Shown here in pieces: positions 45,728 through 55,757 of a DNA stretch of 62,070 nucleotides. The translations under genes were made by a program, and so were the position numbers. Numbering within the stretch: the first letter of the stretch is position 1; every line of letters begins with the position of its first letter. Source of the stretch: a virus; IMG/VR virus record IMGVR_UViG_3300034063_001003, positions 1 to 62,070 of that record. One strand, given 5' to 3'. Under the pieces are notes generated by a model. It was given only the letters and a program-made list of their open reading frames with translations. It was not told where the DNA came from and did not search any database.

Positions 45728-47587
45728 ATGGCACTTCTTCGACTCTTCCTAAAACCTGGTGTCGACAAGCAGAACACCGAGTACGGCGCAGAGGGCGGCT
45801 GGGTGGATTCTGACTACGTCCGCTTTCGATACGGCCTGCCCGAGAAGATGGGCGGCTGGACCAACTTCAACAACACCGAGGCCTACTTTATTGGCGCAAC
45901 CAGTGAGGTCTTCACATGGACCGCGCTCGACGGCTCGCCGCGCGCGGCTATTGGCACCAACCGCAAGCTCTACGTGTTCTACGGCGGCTCGTGGGCCGAT
46001 GTCACCCCCATTCGAGACACCAACACCGGCGTCACCTTCAACACCACGAACGGCAGTACGAACGTCGTGGTCAACGACTCTGGACATGGAGTCATCACTG
46101 GTGACTTCGTGACCTTCTCCAGCGTCACTGGCAACCCTGGCGGCATACCCGATGCGGATTTGGACAACGAGTTCGAGATCGTCGAGGTCTTGAGCGCCAA
46201 CACCTACCGCATCACGTCCCCTACACAGGCCACCAGTACTGCCACTGCAGCCGGCACAGCAAGTGCTGCTTACCAGATCAACACCGGGGCTGATCGGGGC
46301 TACGTGGACTTCGGCTGGGGCACGGGCACGTGGGGCTTCTTTACGTGGGGCACGCCCCGTCCACCGTCTGCCGGTCTGCAGCTCAATCCCCGCGTCTGGC
46401 AGTTCGACACCTATGGCGAGAACCTGATTGCGCAGGTGGTCGACGGAGGCATTTACGAGTGGCTGCCCACTGGGGGCCTTGGAACGCGGGCCGTGGCCAT
46501 CTCAGGCGCGCCCACCAAGAGCAAGTACGCTCTGGTTTCCACGCCAGACCGTCACCTGATCTGCTTTGGCACGGAGAGCGTGCTCGGCACGCCGACGTCG
46601 CAAGACCCGATGTTCGTGCGCTTCTCTGACCAGGAGAACATCACCGACTTCGTGGCCACCGCCACCAACACGGCAGGCGGCCAGCGCCTGACGGATGGCA
46701 ACACCATCATCACGGCCGTGCGCTCGCGTGGCCAGATTCTGATCTGGACCGACACCTCAATGCACGGCCAGCAGTATTTGGGGCCGCCCTACACCTTTGG
46801 CTTTCAACAGCTCGGTGCCAACTGCGGCTGCATCGGGCCGCACGCAGCAGCGGACGTCAACGGCGTGGCGTACTGGATGGGCCGTGATGCGTTCTTCACG
46901 TTCGACGGCACGGTCAAGAAGATTCCCTGTACCGTGCAGGACTACGTGTTCAAGGACATCAACCTTGTCCAGAGCTTTCAGGTAAACGTGGGCATCAACA
47001 CCCAGTTCAACGAGGTGACCTGGTGGTACTGCTCGTTCACGAGCGACCACATTGACCGCTTCGTGAGTTACAACTACATGGAGAATGTCTGGTCCGTTGG
47101 CACTTTGGCGCGCACGTCTTGGGTGGACATGAACACCTTTGCCAAGCCCATCGCCGCGGCCTATCACCCTGACTCCACGCAAGCGCCGACGTATGGCGAC
47201 CCGATCTACGGCCTCACGGCCGGCCGCACGCGCCTGTACAACCAAGAAGACGGGGTCAATGCAGTGGATCAGCCGATCTCCGCTTACATCGTCTCGGGGT
47301 ACTTTGACATTGGTGACGGCGACCAGATGTTGCTCATGAGCCGATTCATTCCCGACTTCAAGAACCAGGTAGGCAACCTGACCGTGAGGTTGCTGCTCCG
47401 CGCGTTCCCACAGGCCACGGCCAGCCCTAGTTCTTTGGACCCCTACGTCATTGCACCTGGCACGCAGAAGGTGGACACGCGGGCGCGCGGCAGGCAGATT
47501 CAGCTTCGCATCGAGAGCGCAGACTTGAACAGCAACTGGCGTTTTGGCACGATGCGTGTCGACATCCAACCTGATGGCTTGAGGTAG
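45728..47587 (+). CDS. Tail tubular / stabilisation protein (P22 gp10-like)
   Basis: This 619-residue protein looks like a beta-propeller tail hub. It starts LLRLFLKPGVDKQNTEYGAE with GGWVDSDYVRFRYGLPEKMG, GWTN. Repeated blade-like strands follow (RAAIGTNRKLYVFYGGSWAD, RHLICFGTESVLGTPTSQDP) and GVAYWMGRDAFFTFDGTVKK. This matches the P22 gp10 / packaged-DNA stabilisation group that sits below the adaptor ring. An inserted Ser/Thr-rich region lies at ~100-185. Confidence 0.8.
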   Translation: MALLRLFLKPGVDKQNTEYGAEGGWVDSDYVRFRYGLPEKMGGWTNFNNTEAYFIGATSEVFTWTALDGSPRAAIGTNRKLYVFYGGSWADVTPIRDTNTGVTFNTTNGSTNVVVNDSGHGVITGDFVTFSSVTGNPGGIPDADLDNEFEIVEVLSANTYRITSPTQATSTATAAGTASAAYQINTGADRGYVDFGWGTGTWGFFTWGTPRPPSAGLQLNPRVWQFDTYGENLIAQVVDGGIYEWLPTGGLGTRAVAISGAPTKSKYALVSTPDRHLICFGTESVLGTPTSQDPMFVRFSDQENITDFVATATNTAGGQRLTDGNTIITAVRSRGQILIWTDTSMHGQQYLGPPYTFGFQQLGANCGCIGPHAAADVNGVAYWMGRDAFFTFDGTVKKIPCTVQDYVFKDINLVQSFQVNVGINTQFNEVTWWYCSFTSDHIDRFVSYNYMENVWSVGTLARTSWVDMNTFAKPIAAAYHPDSTQAPTYGDPIYGLTAGRTRLYNQEDGVNAVDQPISAYIVSGYFDIGDGDQMLLMSRFIPDFKNQVGNLTVRLLLRAFPQATASPSSLDPYVIAPGTQKVDTRARGRQIQLRIESADLNSNWRFGTMRVDIQPDGLR

Positions 47588-47597
47588 GGTAAACCCT

Positions 47598-48308
47598 ATG
47601 AGCAAGATCAACAACGTCCGCCTGCCCAATGCGGTTGCGCAGAACTACAGCCCTGAGCAGTTCAACCAACTGGTGCGCTCGCTTGAGCAGGTCATCTTTC
47701 AGCTCAACAACACCTACACGCCGGTGACCAGCGAGAACACTGCTGGCGCGGCCACGTGGATGGCCATGGGCAGCGGAGCGGGAGGCGGGTTTGCCGGCGG
47801 TATCCGTGGGTTCCAAAACAGCAATGGCATCATCTTGCCCCAGGCAATGATGGTCTCGGACCAGGACCAGACAAACGCCAGCATTACCGCTGAGAACTTG
47901 CTCACCTTTGCCCCAGCGTTTTCCAATGGCATCACCGTGGAGAGCGGCTCACGGATCAAGGTCCCCTGCGCAGGCCAGTACCTGGTGACGTTCACCTTGC
48001 AGGTGACAAACCGCAGCAATACGGCGGGTGAGTTTGAGGTATGGGCCAAGGACACGGGCGTCAACTACCCATTGAGCAACACACGGTTTGACGTGCCAGC
48101 CCGTAAAACTGCCACCATTTGGTCTCACGTGGTCCCGGCAGTTACCGGCATTTTCACTGTGGATGACCCCATCAACGACTATCTGGAGGTTGCATGGTGG
48201 TCAAACAACATTGACATTTACCTGGAGCACTATGCCGCTGGCACAAGCCCCACGCGCCCTGCCATACCGTCGGTGATCCTCACCATCAACTTTGTATCGG
48301 CGAACTGA
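47598..48308 (+). CDS. Virion surface protein, unknown (236 residues)
   Basis: The protein starts INNVRLPNAVAQNYSPEQFN with QLVRSLEQVIFQLNNTY, a helical anchor seen in proteins encoded after gp10-like genes. A beta-rich C-terminal domain follows (YLVTFTLQVTNRSNTAGEFE, EVWAKDTGVNYPLSNTRFDV, IDIYLEHYAAGTSPTRP) like a TNF/C1q-type jellyroll. It could be a receptor-binding accessory. Fold reading is tentative. Confidence 0.65.
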   Translation: MSKINNVRLPNAVAQNYSPEQFNQLVRSLEQVIFQLNNTYTPVTSENTAGAATWMAMGSGAGGGFAGGIRGFQNSNGIILPQAMMVSDQDQTNASITAENLLTFAPAFSNGITVESGSRIKVPCAGQYLVTFTLQVTNRSNTAGEFEVWAKDTGVNYPLSNTRFDVPARKTATIWSHVVPAVTGIFTVDDPINDYLEVAWWSNNIDIYLEHYAAGTSPTRPAIPSVILTINFVSAN

Positions 48309-48310
48309 CC

Positions 48311-48643
48311 ATGGCAAACAAGTACCTTCGGAAATATCTGACCCCAGCAGCGGCGACGGAGACCACGATTTACACCGCCCCAGACGCCAACACGGCGGTG
48401 TTGTCCTCTTTGCGGGTGACGAACAGGAATGCGTCAACCACCGCTTTGACGGTCAATGTCTACCCTGTTGGCGGGGCTACCGCATATTGTTTGCTCAAGG
48501 GTTATTCACTGCCCACGAACCAGACTTTGGACGTTTTAAGCGGAGTGCCATGCGTTTTGGAGACAGCCGACGTAATTAAGGTCACCAGCTCGCAGGCCAC
48601 GGCTGACTTTTACCTGTCCTACCTAGAGATGGACAGGTCGTAA
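48311..48643 (+). CDS. Small beta-sandwich virion protein (110 residues)
   Basis: The product begins MANKYLRKYLTPAAATETTI and continues YTAPDANTAVLSSLRVTNRN, ASTTALTVNVYPVGG, then DVIKVTSSQATADFYLSYLE. This small beta-sandwich pattern is common among phage tail or decoration proteins. It starts two bases after the previous stop. The 108 bases that follow are non-coding. Confidence 0.7.
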   Translation: MANKYLRKYLTPAAATETTIYTAPDANTAVLSSLRVTNRNASTTALTVNVYPVGGATAYCLLKGYSLPTNQTLDVLSGVPCVLETADVIKVTSSQATADFYLSYLEMDRS

Positions 48644-48751
48644 TGAGTGGACAGGACGAGTGGTTTTGTTGGATAATTTCAGCCATTAACGCGTCCTTTC
48701 CAGGCGCGCGGCCCCACGCAGGGCCACTGGCCAAACTCGGAAAGGACAACC

Positions 48752-51064
48752 ATGGCGAATGAAGGCATCATGGCGCTGCCCCAAGGGGCAGGCATGCAGG
48801 ACGACCAGGCATCTGAGATGCCTGCGGTGACCAGTTTTGACGCGTACGACGCTGCGCAAACCGCTCTTAAGATGGCCCGGCCGGAGGAGCAGGACATGCT
48901 CCGCCAGGCCCTGCGTGAGAACATGCAGGAGCTGGAGCTGACCCCGTCTGAGCTTGAGCAGCTCATCGAGGTGTTTGAACAGCTCTCCCAACGCCCTGAC
49001 CGTTACAAGCAGATGCGCGAGCAGCTCATCCGCGAGGACATCGTCGACGCTGAAGACATCCCTGAGGAATACGATCCGGAGTTCTTGGGCGCTGTTCTGT
49101 CGGTGCTCAACGAGTTGAAGATGACCTCCATCCAGGGTGCGCAAGCTCCCATGATGGAGGAGTCTCCGATGGAGGGCATGGGAGCGATGCCCATGGCCCA
49201 AGGCGGGTTGGCCGATGTCGCTTCGTACTTGGCCTCTCAAGGGCGCCGCGGCGACACCATGCTCGCGCACATCACGCCAGAGGAGGCACAGCTTCTGCAA
49301 AGCCGCGGCGGCGCGGGCACGATCAACCCAAACACGGGCCTGCCTGAGTTTTTCGTGAAGAAGGTTGCCAAGGCCTTCAAGAACACCGTCAAGCGGGTTG
49401 TCGACGTCACCAAGAAAATTGTCAAGTCCCCCGTCGGTCGAATCCTGATGACCGTTGCATTGGCCACGGTCCTCGGGCCAGCAGGCATTGGCCTGGCCAG
49501 CACCACCGCCGGAGCAGCGGCCCTGGGCAGCGCGGGGGCCACGCTGCTTGGCGGCGGCAACCTCAAGGACGCTCTGATCTCCGGCGCCATGGGCTACATC
49601 GGCGGCGGCGGCACGATCATGGGCACCAACCCCATGGCAGCGGTCGGCAAATACCTGCCGGGCGTCACGGGTTCTGCCCTGAACACCGGCTTGGCCACGG
49701 GCGTCATTGGCGCCGGCTTGGGCAAGCTGGGAGGCATGAGCACGCAAGACGCCCTGCGCATGGGCTTGATGTCCGGCGCTTCCGCGGCGGCTTTGGCCGG
49801 CGTGCGGAACAACACGACCCTGATGGACGGTCGCGTGACCCCGGAAGACCTGCGTCAAAGAGCTCAGGAGGGTTTCAGGAGCGGCGAGATCGCGGCGCAA
49901 AACGCCGCTCAACCAAGTGCTCCGGGTCCTATCGGGACCGCTGCAGACCTCATGTCTCCGGTGGAGTCGCTGAACTATGGCGGCACTGCTCAGGCGGCCA
50001 GGTTCATGCCATTTGAGCCGCAAGGGCAAGGTATTTCTCCCCAGCGCCTAGCATATGACGCCGCGCAACAGGGGGATATTGGCCGTGTCGCGGACTTGCA
50101 GCAAAAGTTCCCCGATAGGATCGTGGGCCGCTATGAGTACGATGCAGGCGGCGGTGCTAGGTCTTATTCAATGGCAACCAGGGACCCAGTAAGCAAGTTC
50201 ACCCAGAGACCGCTGGAATTTAATCCTGCCGCTGGACCTGGCGTCGCGCCAGCGGGTGCCGCGCCTGCGGCCCCGGGGGCGACGGCCCCGTTTCCTTCCG
50301 CCTCTCAAAGCGCCCTGGACCAAATCTACGGAGGGCCTGCACCAGGGGCGGCGACTCCGGGGGCAGTGGCTCCAGGGGCAGGAGAACCGGGCTTTTTTGA
50401 TCGCATGGCCCAAGGCGCCAAGGACTTCTACAGCGAGAACATCTCGCCGAGCCGCCCGGGCCTGCCCAGCGACGTCAGCTTCATTCGCCAGTACGGCCCG
50501 CTTGCGGCAACCGGTTTGGCTGTGGCGGGCGCTGCCGGCGGGTTCAAGAGCAAGCCTGCCGACCAGAATCCGGCGTTCAACCGGGACTACACCGGCATCG
50601 ACTACATGAGGGATAACCCCAGTATGTTCACTGGGGGCCTGGACTCTGGCTATAGGCCGCCTATGGTGCGCCCGCCCATGGTAGATATCCCAACTCCTGG
50701 GTATGCCGCGGCGCCAATGGGCGCCCCAGGAATCTCGGCCCCCGGAGGTTTCAGCCGTAGTCCCGCGGGGATACCGCAGCCCTACAACATGGCGGGCCTG
50801 TACGGAGTGCCCATGTTGTACGGTCAGCCGCAGAGGCTCGCAAAAGGTGGCCAGCCCAAGCCGACGGAGTTCCCGCGCAAGACGGGCCCGATCAACGGCC
50901 CGGGCACGGGCACTTCGGACTCCATTCCGGCCATGCTGTCGGACGGCGAGTTTGTCTTTACCGCCAGGGCGGTACGCAACGCTGGGGGCGGCAGCCGACG
51001 CAAGGGAGCTGCACGCATGTACAAACTCATGAAAAAGCTCGAAGGCGGAGCTGTAAAGGCGTAA
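48752..51064 (+). CDS. Internal virion / ejection protein 1 (770 residues)
   Basis: After a helical acidic N-terminus, hydrophobic Gly/Ala-rich segments appear at ~225-350 (ILMTVALATVLGPAGIGLAS, NTGLATGVIGAGLGKLGGMS). A Pro/Ala linker and an end with TGTSDSIPAMLSDGEFVFTA and RRKGAARMYKLMKKLEGG follow, a C-terminal pattern I know from environmental podovirus internal proteins. Two GG motifs are present (MAQGGLA and LAKGGQP). It probably sits in the head and helps form the DNA ejection channel. AAAGGAC precedes the ATG. Confidence 0.7.
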   Translation: MANEGIMALPQGAGMQDDQASEMPAVTSFDAYDAAQTALKMARPEEQDMLRQALRENMQELELTPSELEQLIEVFEQLSQRPDRYKQMREQLIREDIVDAEDIPEEYDPEFLGAVLSVLNELKMTSIQGAQAPMMEESPMEGMGAMPMAQGGLADVASYLASQGRRGDTMLAHITPEEAQLLQSRGGAGTINPNTGLPEFFVKKVAKAFKNTVKRVVDVTKKIVKSPVGRILMTVALATVLGPAGIGLASTTAGAAALGSAGATLLGGGNLKDALISGAMGYIGGGGTIMGTNPMAAVGKYLPGVTGSALNTGLATGVIGAGLGKLGGMSTQDALRMGLMSGASAAALAGVRNNTTLMDGRVTPEDLRQRAQEGFRSGEIAAQNAAQPSAPGPIGTAADLMSPVESLNYGGTAQAARFMPFEPQGQGISPQRLAYDAAQQGDIGRVADLQQKFPDRIVGRYEYDAGGGARSYSMATRDPVSKFTQRPLEFNPAAGPGVAPAGAAPAAPGATAPFPSASQSALDQIYGGPAPGAATPGAVAPGAGEPGFFDRMAQGAKDFYSENISPSRPGLPSDVSFIRQYGPLAATGLAVAGAAGGFKSKPADQNPAFNRDYTGIDYMRDNPSMFTGGLDSGYRPPMVRPPMVDIPTPGYAAAPMGAPGISAPGGFSRSPAGIPQPYNMAGLYGVPMLYGQPQRLAKGGQPKPTEFPRKTGPINGPGTGTSDSIPAMLSDGEFVFTARAVRNAGGGSRRKGAARMYKLMKKLEGGAVKA

Positions 51065-51067
51065 CCC

Positions 51068-53659
51068 ATGTCAGACCAGACCGTTACCCAATCGATAATG
51101 CGGGAAGCCCCGGAGATTGAAGCGTATAAGCTCAAACTCCTTCAACAGGCGCAGGCCCTTGCCTACAACAACATCATTGATGACAAAGGCAACGTCATCG
51201 GGCAACGGACCCCGCTGGGTGAGCAACTCCCCGCCTATCAAGTAGAGGGGTTTACTGGCCCTCAGACAACCGCGATTAACGCGGCAACGGCCACGGGGGT
51301 GGGGTCCTTCACGCCCTACATGACGGCGGCCAACCAGGCACTGGGCGGCGCCTATGCCACCACCGCCGAGGCCGCTGACATCCTGCGCGGCGCCGACACC
51401 CGGGCGCAGTTCACCGACGCACAGCGGGCCATGCAGCAAGCTGGGGGCGCCACTGCCAACATGGCAGCGGGCCTTGCCCCAATCTCCCAGGGGCTTGGTT
51501 ACCTGGGCACGGCAGGCCAGCGGGCCTTGGCCTCCGACACGTCCGCCCGGTTCAACCCGGCCTACCAAGACATCAGCAGGGGCCTCGGATCGCTGACCAC
51601 GGCCCAGCAGATGGCCGCTCAGGCCAGCCAAGCGGACCTTCGCCCGGCCACTGCGGCCATCGGACAAGGGCTCACGGGCCTGACCGAAGCGCAGCGCATG
51701 GCTGCGATGAGCATGGGCGCGGACCTGTCCGGCTCCCAGGCACTCCTGAGCCAAGCCGCTGGCATGACCGCTGGCGCACGTCCGGACTTTACGGGGGCGC
51801 AAAGCGTCACCATGGGCGGCCTGCAGCAAGGCTCGCTCGCGGCCCAGCAAGCCGCTCTGGCGGCCCAGCAGCCGGGCTTTGGCCAAGCCAACGCCTATCT
51901 GGGCATGGCAGGCCAGACTGCGGCTCAGGCCGGCCCTTCTGACTTCACCGGGGCCATGCAAGGTCTGGGTGGTGCTGGCCAGACGGCCGCGCAGGCTTCT
52001 CAAGCCGCTGCCCAGGCTGCCGCGCAGCCGGGCTTCAACATGGGCGTGTACAACGCCATGACTGCTGCGGAGCAGGCCCGCTTGGCCGCTGCGCAGCCGG
52101 GCTTTGAGACCGCAGGCCGCACGCTCCAGCAGGGCATTGCCCAACTGGGCGGTGCCGCTCAGGGCTACAACCCACAGGCCGCTCAGGCCTTCATGAATCC
52201 GTACCAGCAGCAGGTGATCGACGAGACCATGCGTCAGATCAACCGCCAAGGTGCGATTGCGCAGCAGGGTTTGGCAGCACAGGCCGTGCGGTCTGGTGCG
52301 TTCGGCGGCGAACGCGAGGGCGTTCAGCGTGCCGAGATGGAGCGCAACCTGATGGATCAGCGCGCCAGCACGATTGCCAACCTCCTGTCGCAGGGCTACA
52401 GCCAGTCGCAGGCGCAGGCCATGTCGGCGTTCGAGCAACAGCAGCAGCGCCAGGCGCAGGCTGCACAAGGCATTGGCCAGCTCGGCAGCCAACAGGCTGC
52501 CTTGGCCGCTCAACAGGCTGGTCTTGGCCAAAGCGCCGCGCAGCAGCTCGCGCAAGCCGCGCAGTTGCAGACTCAGGCCGCTGGCCAGCAGGGTCAGTTG
52601 GGCTTGCAGGCCGCGCAGCAGCGGTTCCAACAAGCTGGGTTCGACGCTCAAACGGCCATGCAGATGGCTCAGTTGCAGCAGACCCAACAACAGCAGCAGG
52701 CGCAGCAGTCTCAGTTGCTCTCAGGCATCGGCAGCTTGTACGGTCAGCAGGCACAGGCGCAGGGCGCTCTTGGCCAGCAGGCTGCGCAGACTGCTATGCA
52801 GCAAGCGCAGCTTGGTCTACAAAGCGGTGCCCAGTTGGGACAGTTCGCGGCCCAAGGAGCACAGCTCGGACAAGCCGCCGCAGGCCAGCTCGCCAACATC
52901 GGCCAGACCGTGGGCCAGCAGGCCGCGCAGCAGGCGCAGCTTGGCCAGGCGGCAGCAGGTCTCTACGGCAACCTTGCCCAGCAGCAGATCGCTGGTGGCC
53001 AGGGGCTGGGTCAGCTCGGCGTGCAGCAGGCGCAGCTTGGACAGGGGGCCGCGGGCCAGTTCCTGCAAGCAGGGCAGCAGTACGGCAACCTGGCCTCGCA
53101 GCAAGGCGCGCTAGCCGGACAGGAGTCGGCGATCAACCAGAACATCGCCAACCTCTTGGCTCAGCAGGCGGGCCAGTATGGTCAGATGGGTGGCCAGATC
53201 GCCAATATCTACGGCCAGCAGGGGCAGCAGTTCCAAGGGCTTGGGCAGGGCATCGGGCAGTTGGCCGGGCAGCAGTTTGGCATTGGCCAGGCTCAGGCCC
53301 AGGGCCTCGGTCAGATGGCCGGTCAACTCGGTCAACTCGGCGTGCAGCAAGGCGCGCTGGGCCAGACCGCGCAGGCGCTGCAGCAGGGCGACATCAACTT
53401 CCTGTACAACGTCGGCCAGGCGCAGCAGGCCTTGAATCAGCAGAAGGCAGACGCCGCGCGCGCTAACCAGTTGCAGAAGGTTTACGCCCCGTACCAGCAG
53501 GCAGGCTTCCTGTCGGACATCTACAAGGGTGCACCGTCGAGCCAGATGTCGACTCAGGTGGCCAGCCAGCCCACTGCAAGCCCGTTCCAGCAGGCTGTTG
53601 GCGTGGGCCTCGGCGCGCTGACCACGGCCGCTGGTGCGAAGAAAATGGGACTTTTTTAA
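51068..53659 (+). CDS. Internal virion / ejection protein 2, Gln/Ala/Gly-rich (863 residues)
   Basis: The first ~80 residues (SIMREAPEIEAYKLKLLQQA) are followed by hundreds of residues of degenerate repeats rich in Q, A and G (AAQQPGFGQA, QLGQAAAGQL). They are broken near 375-440 by a folded block with AFMNPYQQQVIDETMRQINR and QAVRSGAFGGEREGVQRAEM. The NPYQQQVID...AAxSGAFGGSR pattern is seen in DNA-injection proteins of many phages. It is probably an elongated ejected protein. Confidence 0.7.
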   Translation: MSDQTVTQSIMREAPEIEAYKLKLLQQAQALAYNNIIDDKGNVIGQRTPLGEQLPAYQVEGFTGPQTTAINAATATGVGSFTPYMTAANQALGGAYATTAEAADILRGADTRAQFTDAQRAMQQAGGATANMAAGLAPISQGLGYLGTAGQRALASDTSARFNPAYQDISRGLGSLTTAQQMAAQASQADLRPATAAIGQGLTGLTEAQRMAAMSMGADLSGSQALLSQAAGMTAGARPDFTGAQSVTMGGLQQGSLAAQQAALAAQQPGFGQANAYLGMAGQTAAQAGPSDFTGAMQGLGGAGQTAAQASQAAAQAAAQPGFNMGVYNAMTAAEQARLAAAQPGFETAGRTLQQGIAQLGGAAQGYNPQAAQAFMNPYQQQVIDETMRQINRQGAIAQQGLAAQAVRSGAFGGEREGVQRAEMERNLMDQRASTIANLLSQGYSQSQAQAMSAFEQQQQRQAQAAQGIGQLGSQQAALAAQQAGLGQSAAQQLAQAAQLQTQAAGQQGQLGLQAAQQRFQQAGFDAQTAMQMAQLQQTQQQQQAQQSQLLSGIGSLYGQQAQAQGALGQQAAQTAMQQAQLGLQSGAQLGQFAAQGAQLGQAAAGQLANIGQTVGQQAAQQAQLGQAAAGLYGNLAQQQIAGGQGLGQLGVQQAQLGQGAAGQFLQAGQQYGNLASQQGALAGQESAINQNIANLLAQQAGQYGQMGGQIANIYGQQGQQFQGLGQGIGQLAGQQFGIGQAQAQGLGQMAGQLGQLGVQQGALGQTAQALQQGDINFLYNVGQAQQALNQQKADAARANQLQKVYAPYQQAGFLSDIYKGAPSSQMSTQVASQPTASPFQQAVGVGLGALTTAAGAKKMGLF

Positions 53660-53668
53660 GAGGTAGCC

Positions 53669-55735
53669 ATGAAAGACAAGATGATGGGCGACGACGACGT
53701 CGAGAACGTCGGAATCATGCAGGGGTTCATGGACTCCATGAGCGAAGACGAGGATGAGGGCGAGGGCGAAGACCAGGATGAGGGCGAGGGCAAGTACCTC
53801 GAACGCCGTCCGGATTCCCCCGAAATCCTCATGAACAACCTGCGCGGGGACATGCGCTCGATCGACGCGCGCCGCGACGAACTGGCCGACATGGTCGGCT
53901 ACGCCGCTGCCACGGAGACCCCCGAGTCCGTGCTCGCGATGCTCCAGCCTATTCTCGCCCAAGGCGGCGGGATTGGCGCGCTGCCCCCTTCACAAGCCAT
54001 GGCCCAAGGGCCACAGCCCCCGATGGCGCCTCCTGGGCCCCAAGGAGCAGCCCCTGGCGGCCCGCCTCCTGGTGCACCGCCCATGGGCCCCGGCACACCG
54101 GGCGCAGAGATGGCGCCTCCCCCTGCGGACGGCGGCATTGCAGCACTCTTGGGCGGCGCCGGCGCGCCCCCGGCAGAAGGTCCGCCGCCCGTGCAGATGG
54201 CCCGCGGCGGCTACGTCCAACATTTTCAAACGGGGTCTGATCCGAGCGGCGTGACCCCTGCTGACGGTACCGCTCGGGAAGACGAGAACATGCTGTACGA
54301 CCCTGCGATGGTCAGCAGTGCCAAAGCAGAAATGAACAAGCTCCTGACGCGGTCCCCTGCCGCTGTGCCAACCCTGACAAAGGCCATGGAGGCGCGTCTG
54401 CCGGAGTACCAGAAGGCGTTGGGCGCTGACAGGAAGCTGTCGGAAGCCCAGATGCTGTTTGAGCTGGGCCAGCGGGCCTTTGGCTTTGCGGCCAACGTCG
54501 ACGAAGGCGGTCGCCCGCTCAAGGGAAGTTTCTTCTCGCGCCTGGCAGGGGCCACCAAGACGCTGCCGACAGCGATGGGCAGGCAATTGGAGGCCATGGA
54601 CAAGATTGACCGCCAGATCAAGGTACTGGCCCTCCAGCAGGGCGAGAAGGACATTGACCAGGTCGTCACCCAGAACAACGAACTGCTCAAGCGCAAGACT
54701 GACATCTTCAAGGACGTCCTGCGCGCTGACGCAAAACTCCAGGCTCAGAAACTCAAGATGGGCGAATCGATCTTCGGCAAGGGCGACTTTGAATGGAACA
54801 TCGTCAACATGCCCGGACTTACCGAGAGGTATGCACAGGGCCTGACCAATCCCGCAGAAGACAAGCTGATGGCTTCTGCCATCATGAAGTTCAAGCTGGG
54901 ACGGCAAGAGCTCAGAATTCACCCTGTCACGAGAATCCCCGACATCGTGCAGGTGCCGGGCGTGCTCCCCGACTTTGTGGCGCAGGCCGAGGCGGCGCGC
55001 AGGAGACTGGGGCTGCCGACAGCGCCGCAACCTGTGATGAACCCCGCGGCAGGGGCGCGCCCTGCTGCTCCGGAAGCGGGTGCCGCGGCTCCTGCCGCAG
55101 TGCCCGCTGGTGCAGCGCCTGCGGCAGGGATGCCCGCGCCTGGGGCTCCGGCGGCTCCGGCTGCAGGTGCGCCCGCAGGTGCGCCCGCAGGTGCGCCCGC
55201 AGCAGGTGCCGCGGCTCAAGGACCACGGCCCATGACGCTGTGGGCCACCCGGACCGATGTAGCGGGCCCAGGCGCGGCGGCGGTTGCCGGCGTGTCAGCC
55301 ATCCCTGGGCTGGGCGACCCTGCATCCTCAGTGACGATGGCACGCAAGAATGCTGAGCTTCTGGCAGAACGCTTGAAGGAGGCCATGCTCAAGAGCGTGG
55401 CCGGCAGTGTCTGGGAACAGAAAAACATCGACAAGGTCATGGCGATCCAGCCAAGCGCGTGGACTGACCCTGACGTGTACGGCACGCGTCTCATTACTCT
55501 TGGCCAGGCGCTTCGCGAGGGGATCGCGTCCTACCAGAAGATGGGGGCCGACAATTCTGGGCTTACTCCAGAGGACAAGGGCAAGGCGCGCGAAAAAGCC
55601 ATGGAGTACCAGAAGTTCCTGGGCCAGATTGGCCTTCCTCCTGCTGCGTACACAATGGAGCAGCTCAATGCTCTGCGCCGGCAAGGACACAGAGAGGTCC
55701 TCTGGCAAGGTATCACGCCCATCAAGCAGAATTAA
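53669..55735 (+). CDS. Internal virion / ejection protein 3 (688 residues)
   Basis: The N-terminus is acidic (SEDEDEGEGEDQDEGEGKYL), then a helix pair (MNNLRGDMRSIDARRDELAD with MVGYAAATETPESVLAMLQP), a Pro/Gly-rich linker and the motif MARGGYVQHFQTG near 175-190. A long helical domain follows, then a proline/alanine linker (~450-510) and a helical C-terminus. GGGY(V)xxFxxG is a phrase I associate with environmental podovirus internal proteins. Ejection role inferred from position and composition. Confidence 0.65.
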   Translation: MKDKMMGDDDVENVGIMQGFMDSMSEDEDEGEGEDQDEGEGKYLERRPDSPEILMNNLRGDMRSIDARRDELADMVGYAAATETPESVLAMLQPILAQGGGIGALPPSQAMAQGPQPPMAPPGPQGAAPGGPPPGAPPMGPGTPGAEMAPPPADGGIAALLGGAGAPPAEGPPPVQMARGGYVQHFQTGSDPSGVTPADGTAREDENMLYDPAMVSSAKAEMNKLLTRSPAAVPTLTKAMEARLPEYQKALGADRKLSEAQMLFELGQRAFGFAANVDEGGRPLKGSFFSRLAGATKTLPTAMGRQLEAMDKIDRQIKVLALQQGEKDIDQVVTQNNELLKRKTDIFKDVLRADAKLQAQKLKMGESIFGKGDFEWNIVNMPGLTERYAQGLTNPAEDKLMASAIMKFKLGRQELRIHPVTRIPDIVQVPGVLPDFVAQAEAARRRLGLPTAPQPVMNPAAGARPAAPEAGAAAPAAVPAGAAPAAGMPAPGAPAAPAAGAPAGAPAGAPAAGAAAQGPRPMTLWATRTDVAGPGAAAVAGVSAIPGLGDPASSVTMARKNAELLAERLKEAMLKSVAGSVWEQKNIDKVMAIQPSAWTDPDVYGTRLITLGQALREGIASYQKMGADNSGLTPEDKGKAREKAMEYQKFLGQIGLPPAAYTMEQLNALRRQGHREVLWQGITPIKQN

Positions 55736-55757
55736 CCAAGGCAAGACGGGGTTTCGC

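Noticed and set aside
48686-50029. 447-codon minus-strand frame opposite the internal virion protein
   Set aside because: Shadow frame with Arg/His/Leu-rich composition and no ribosome site.
51071-52690. 539-codon minus-strand frame opposite the Gln-rich virion protein
   Set aside because: Gln/Ala codons read backwards give long Leu/Ser/Arg frames; composition explains it.
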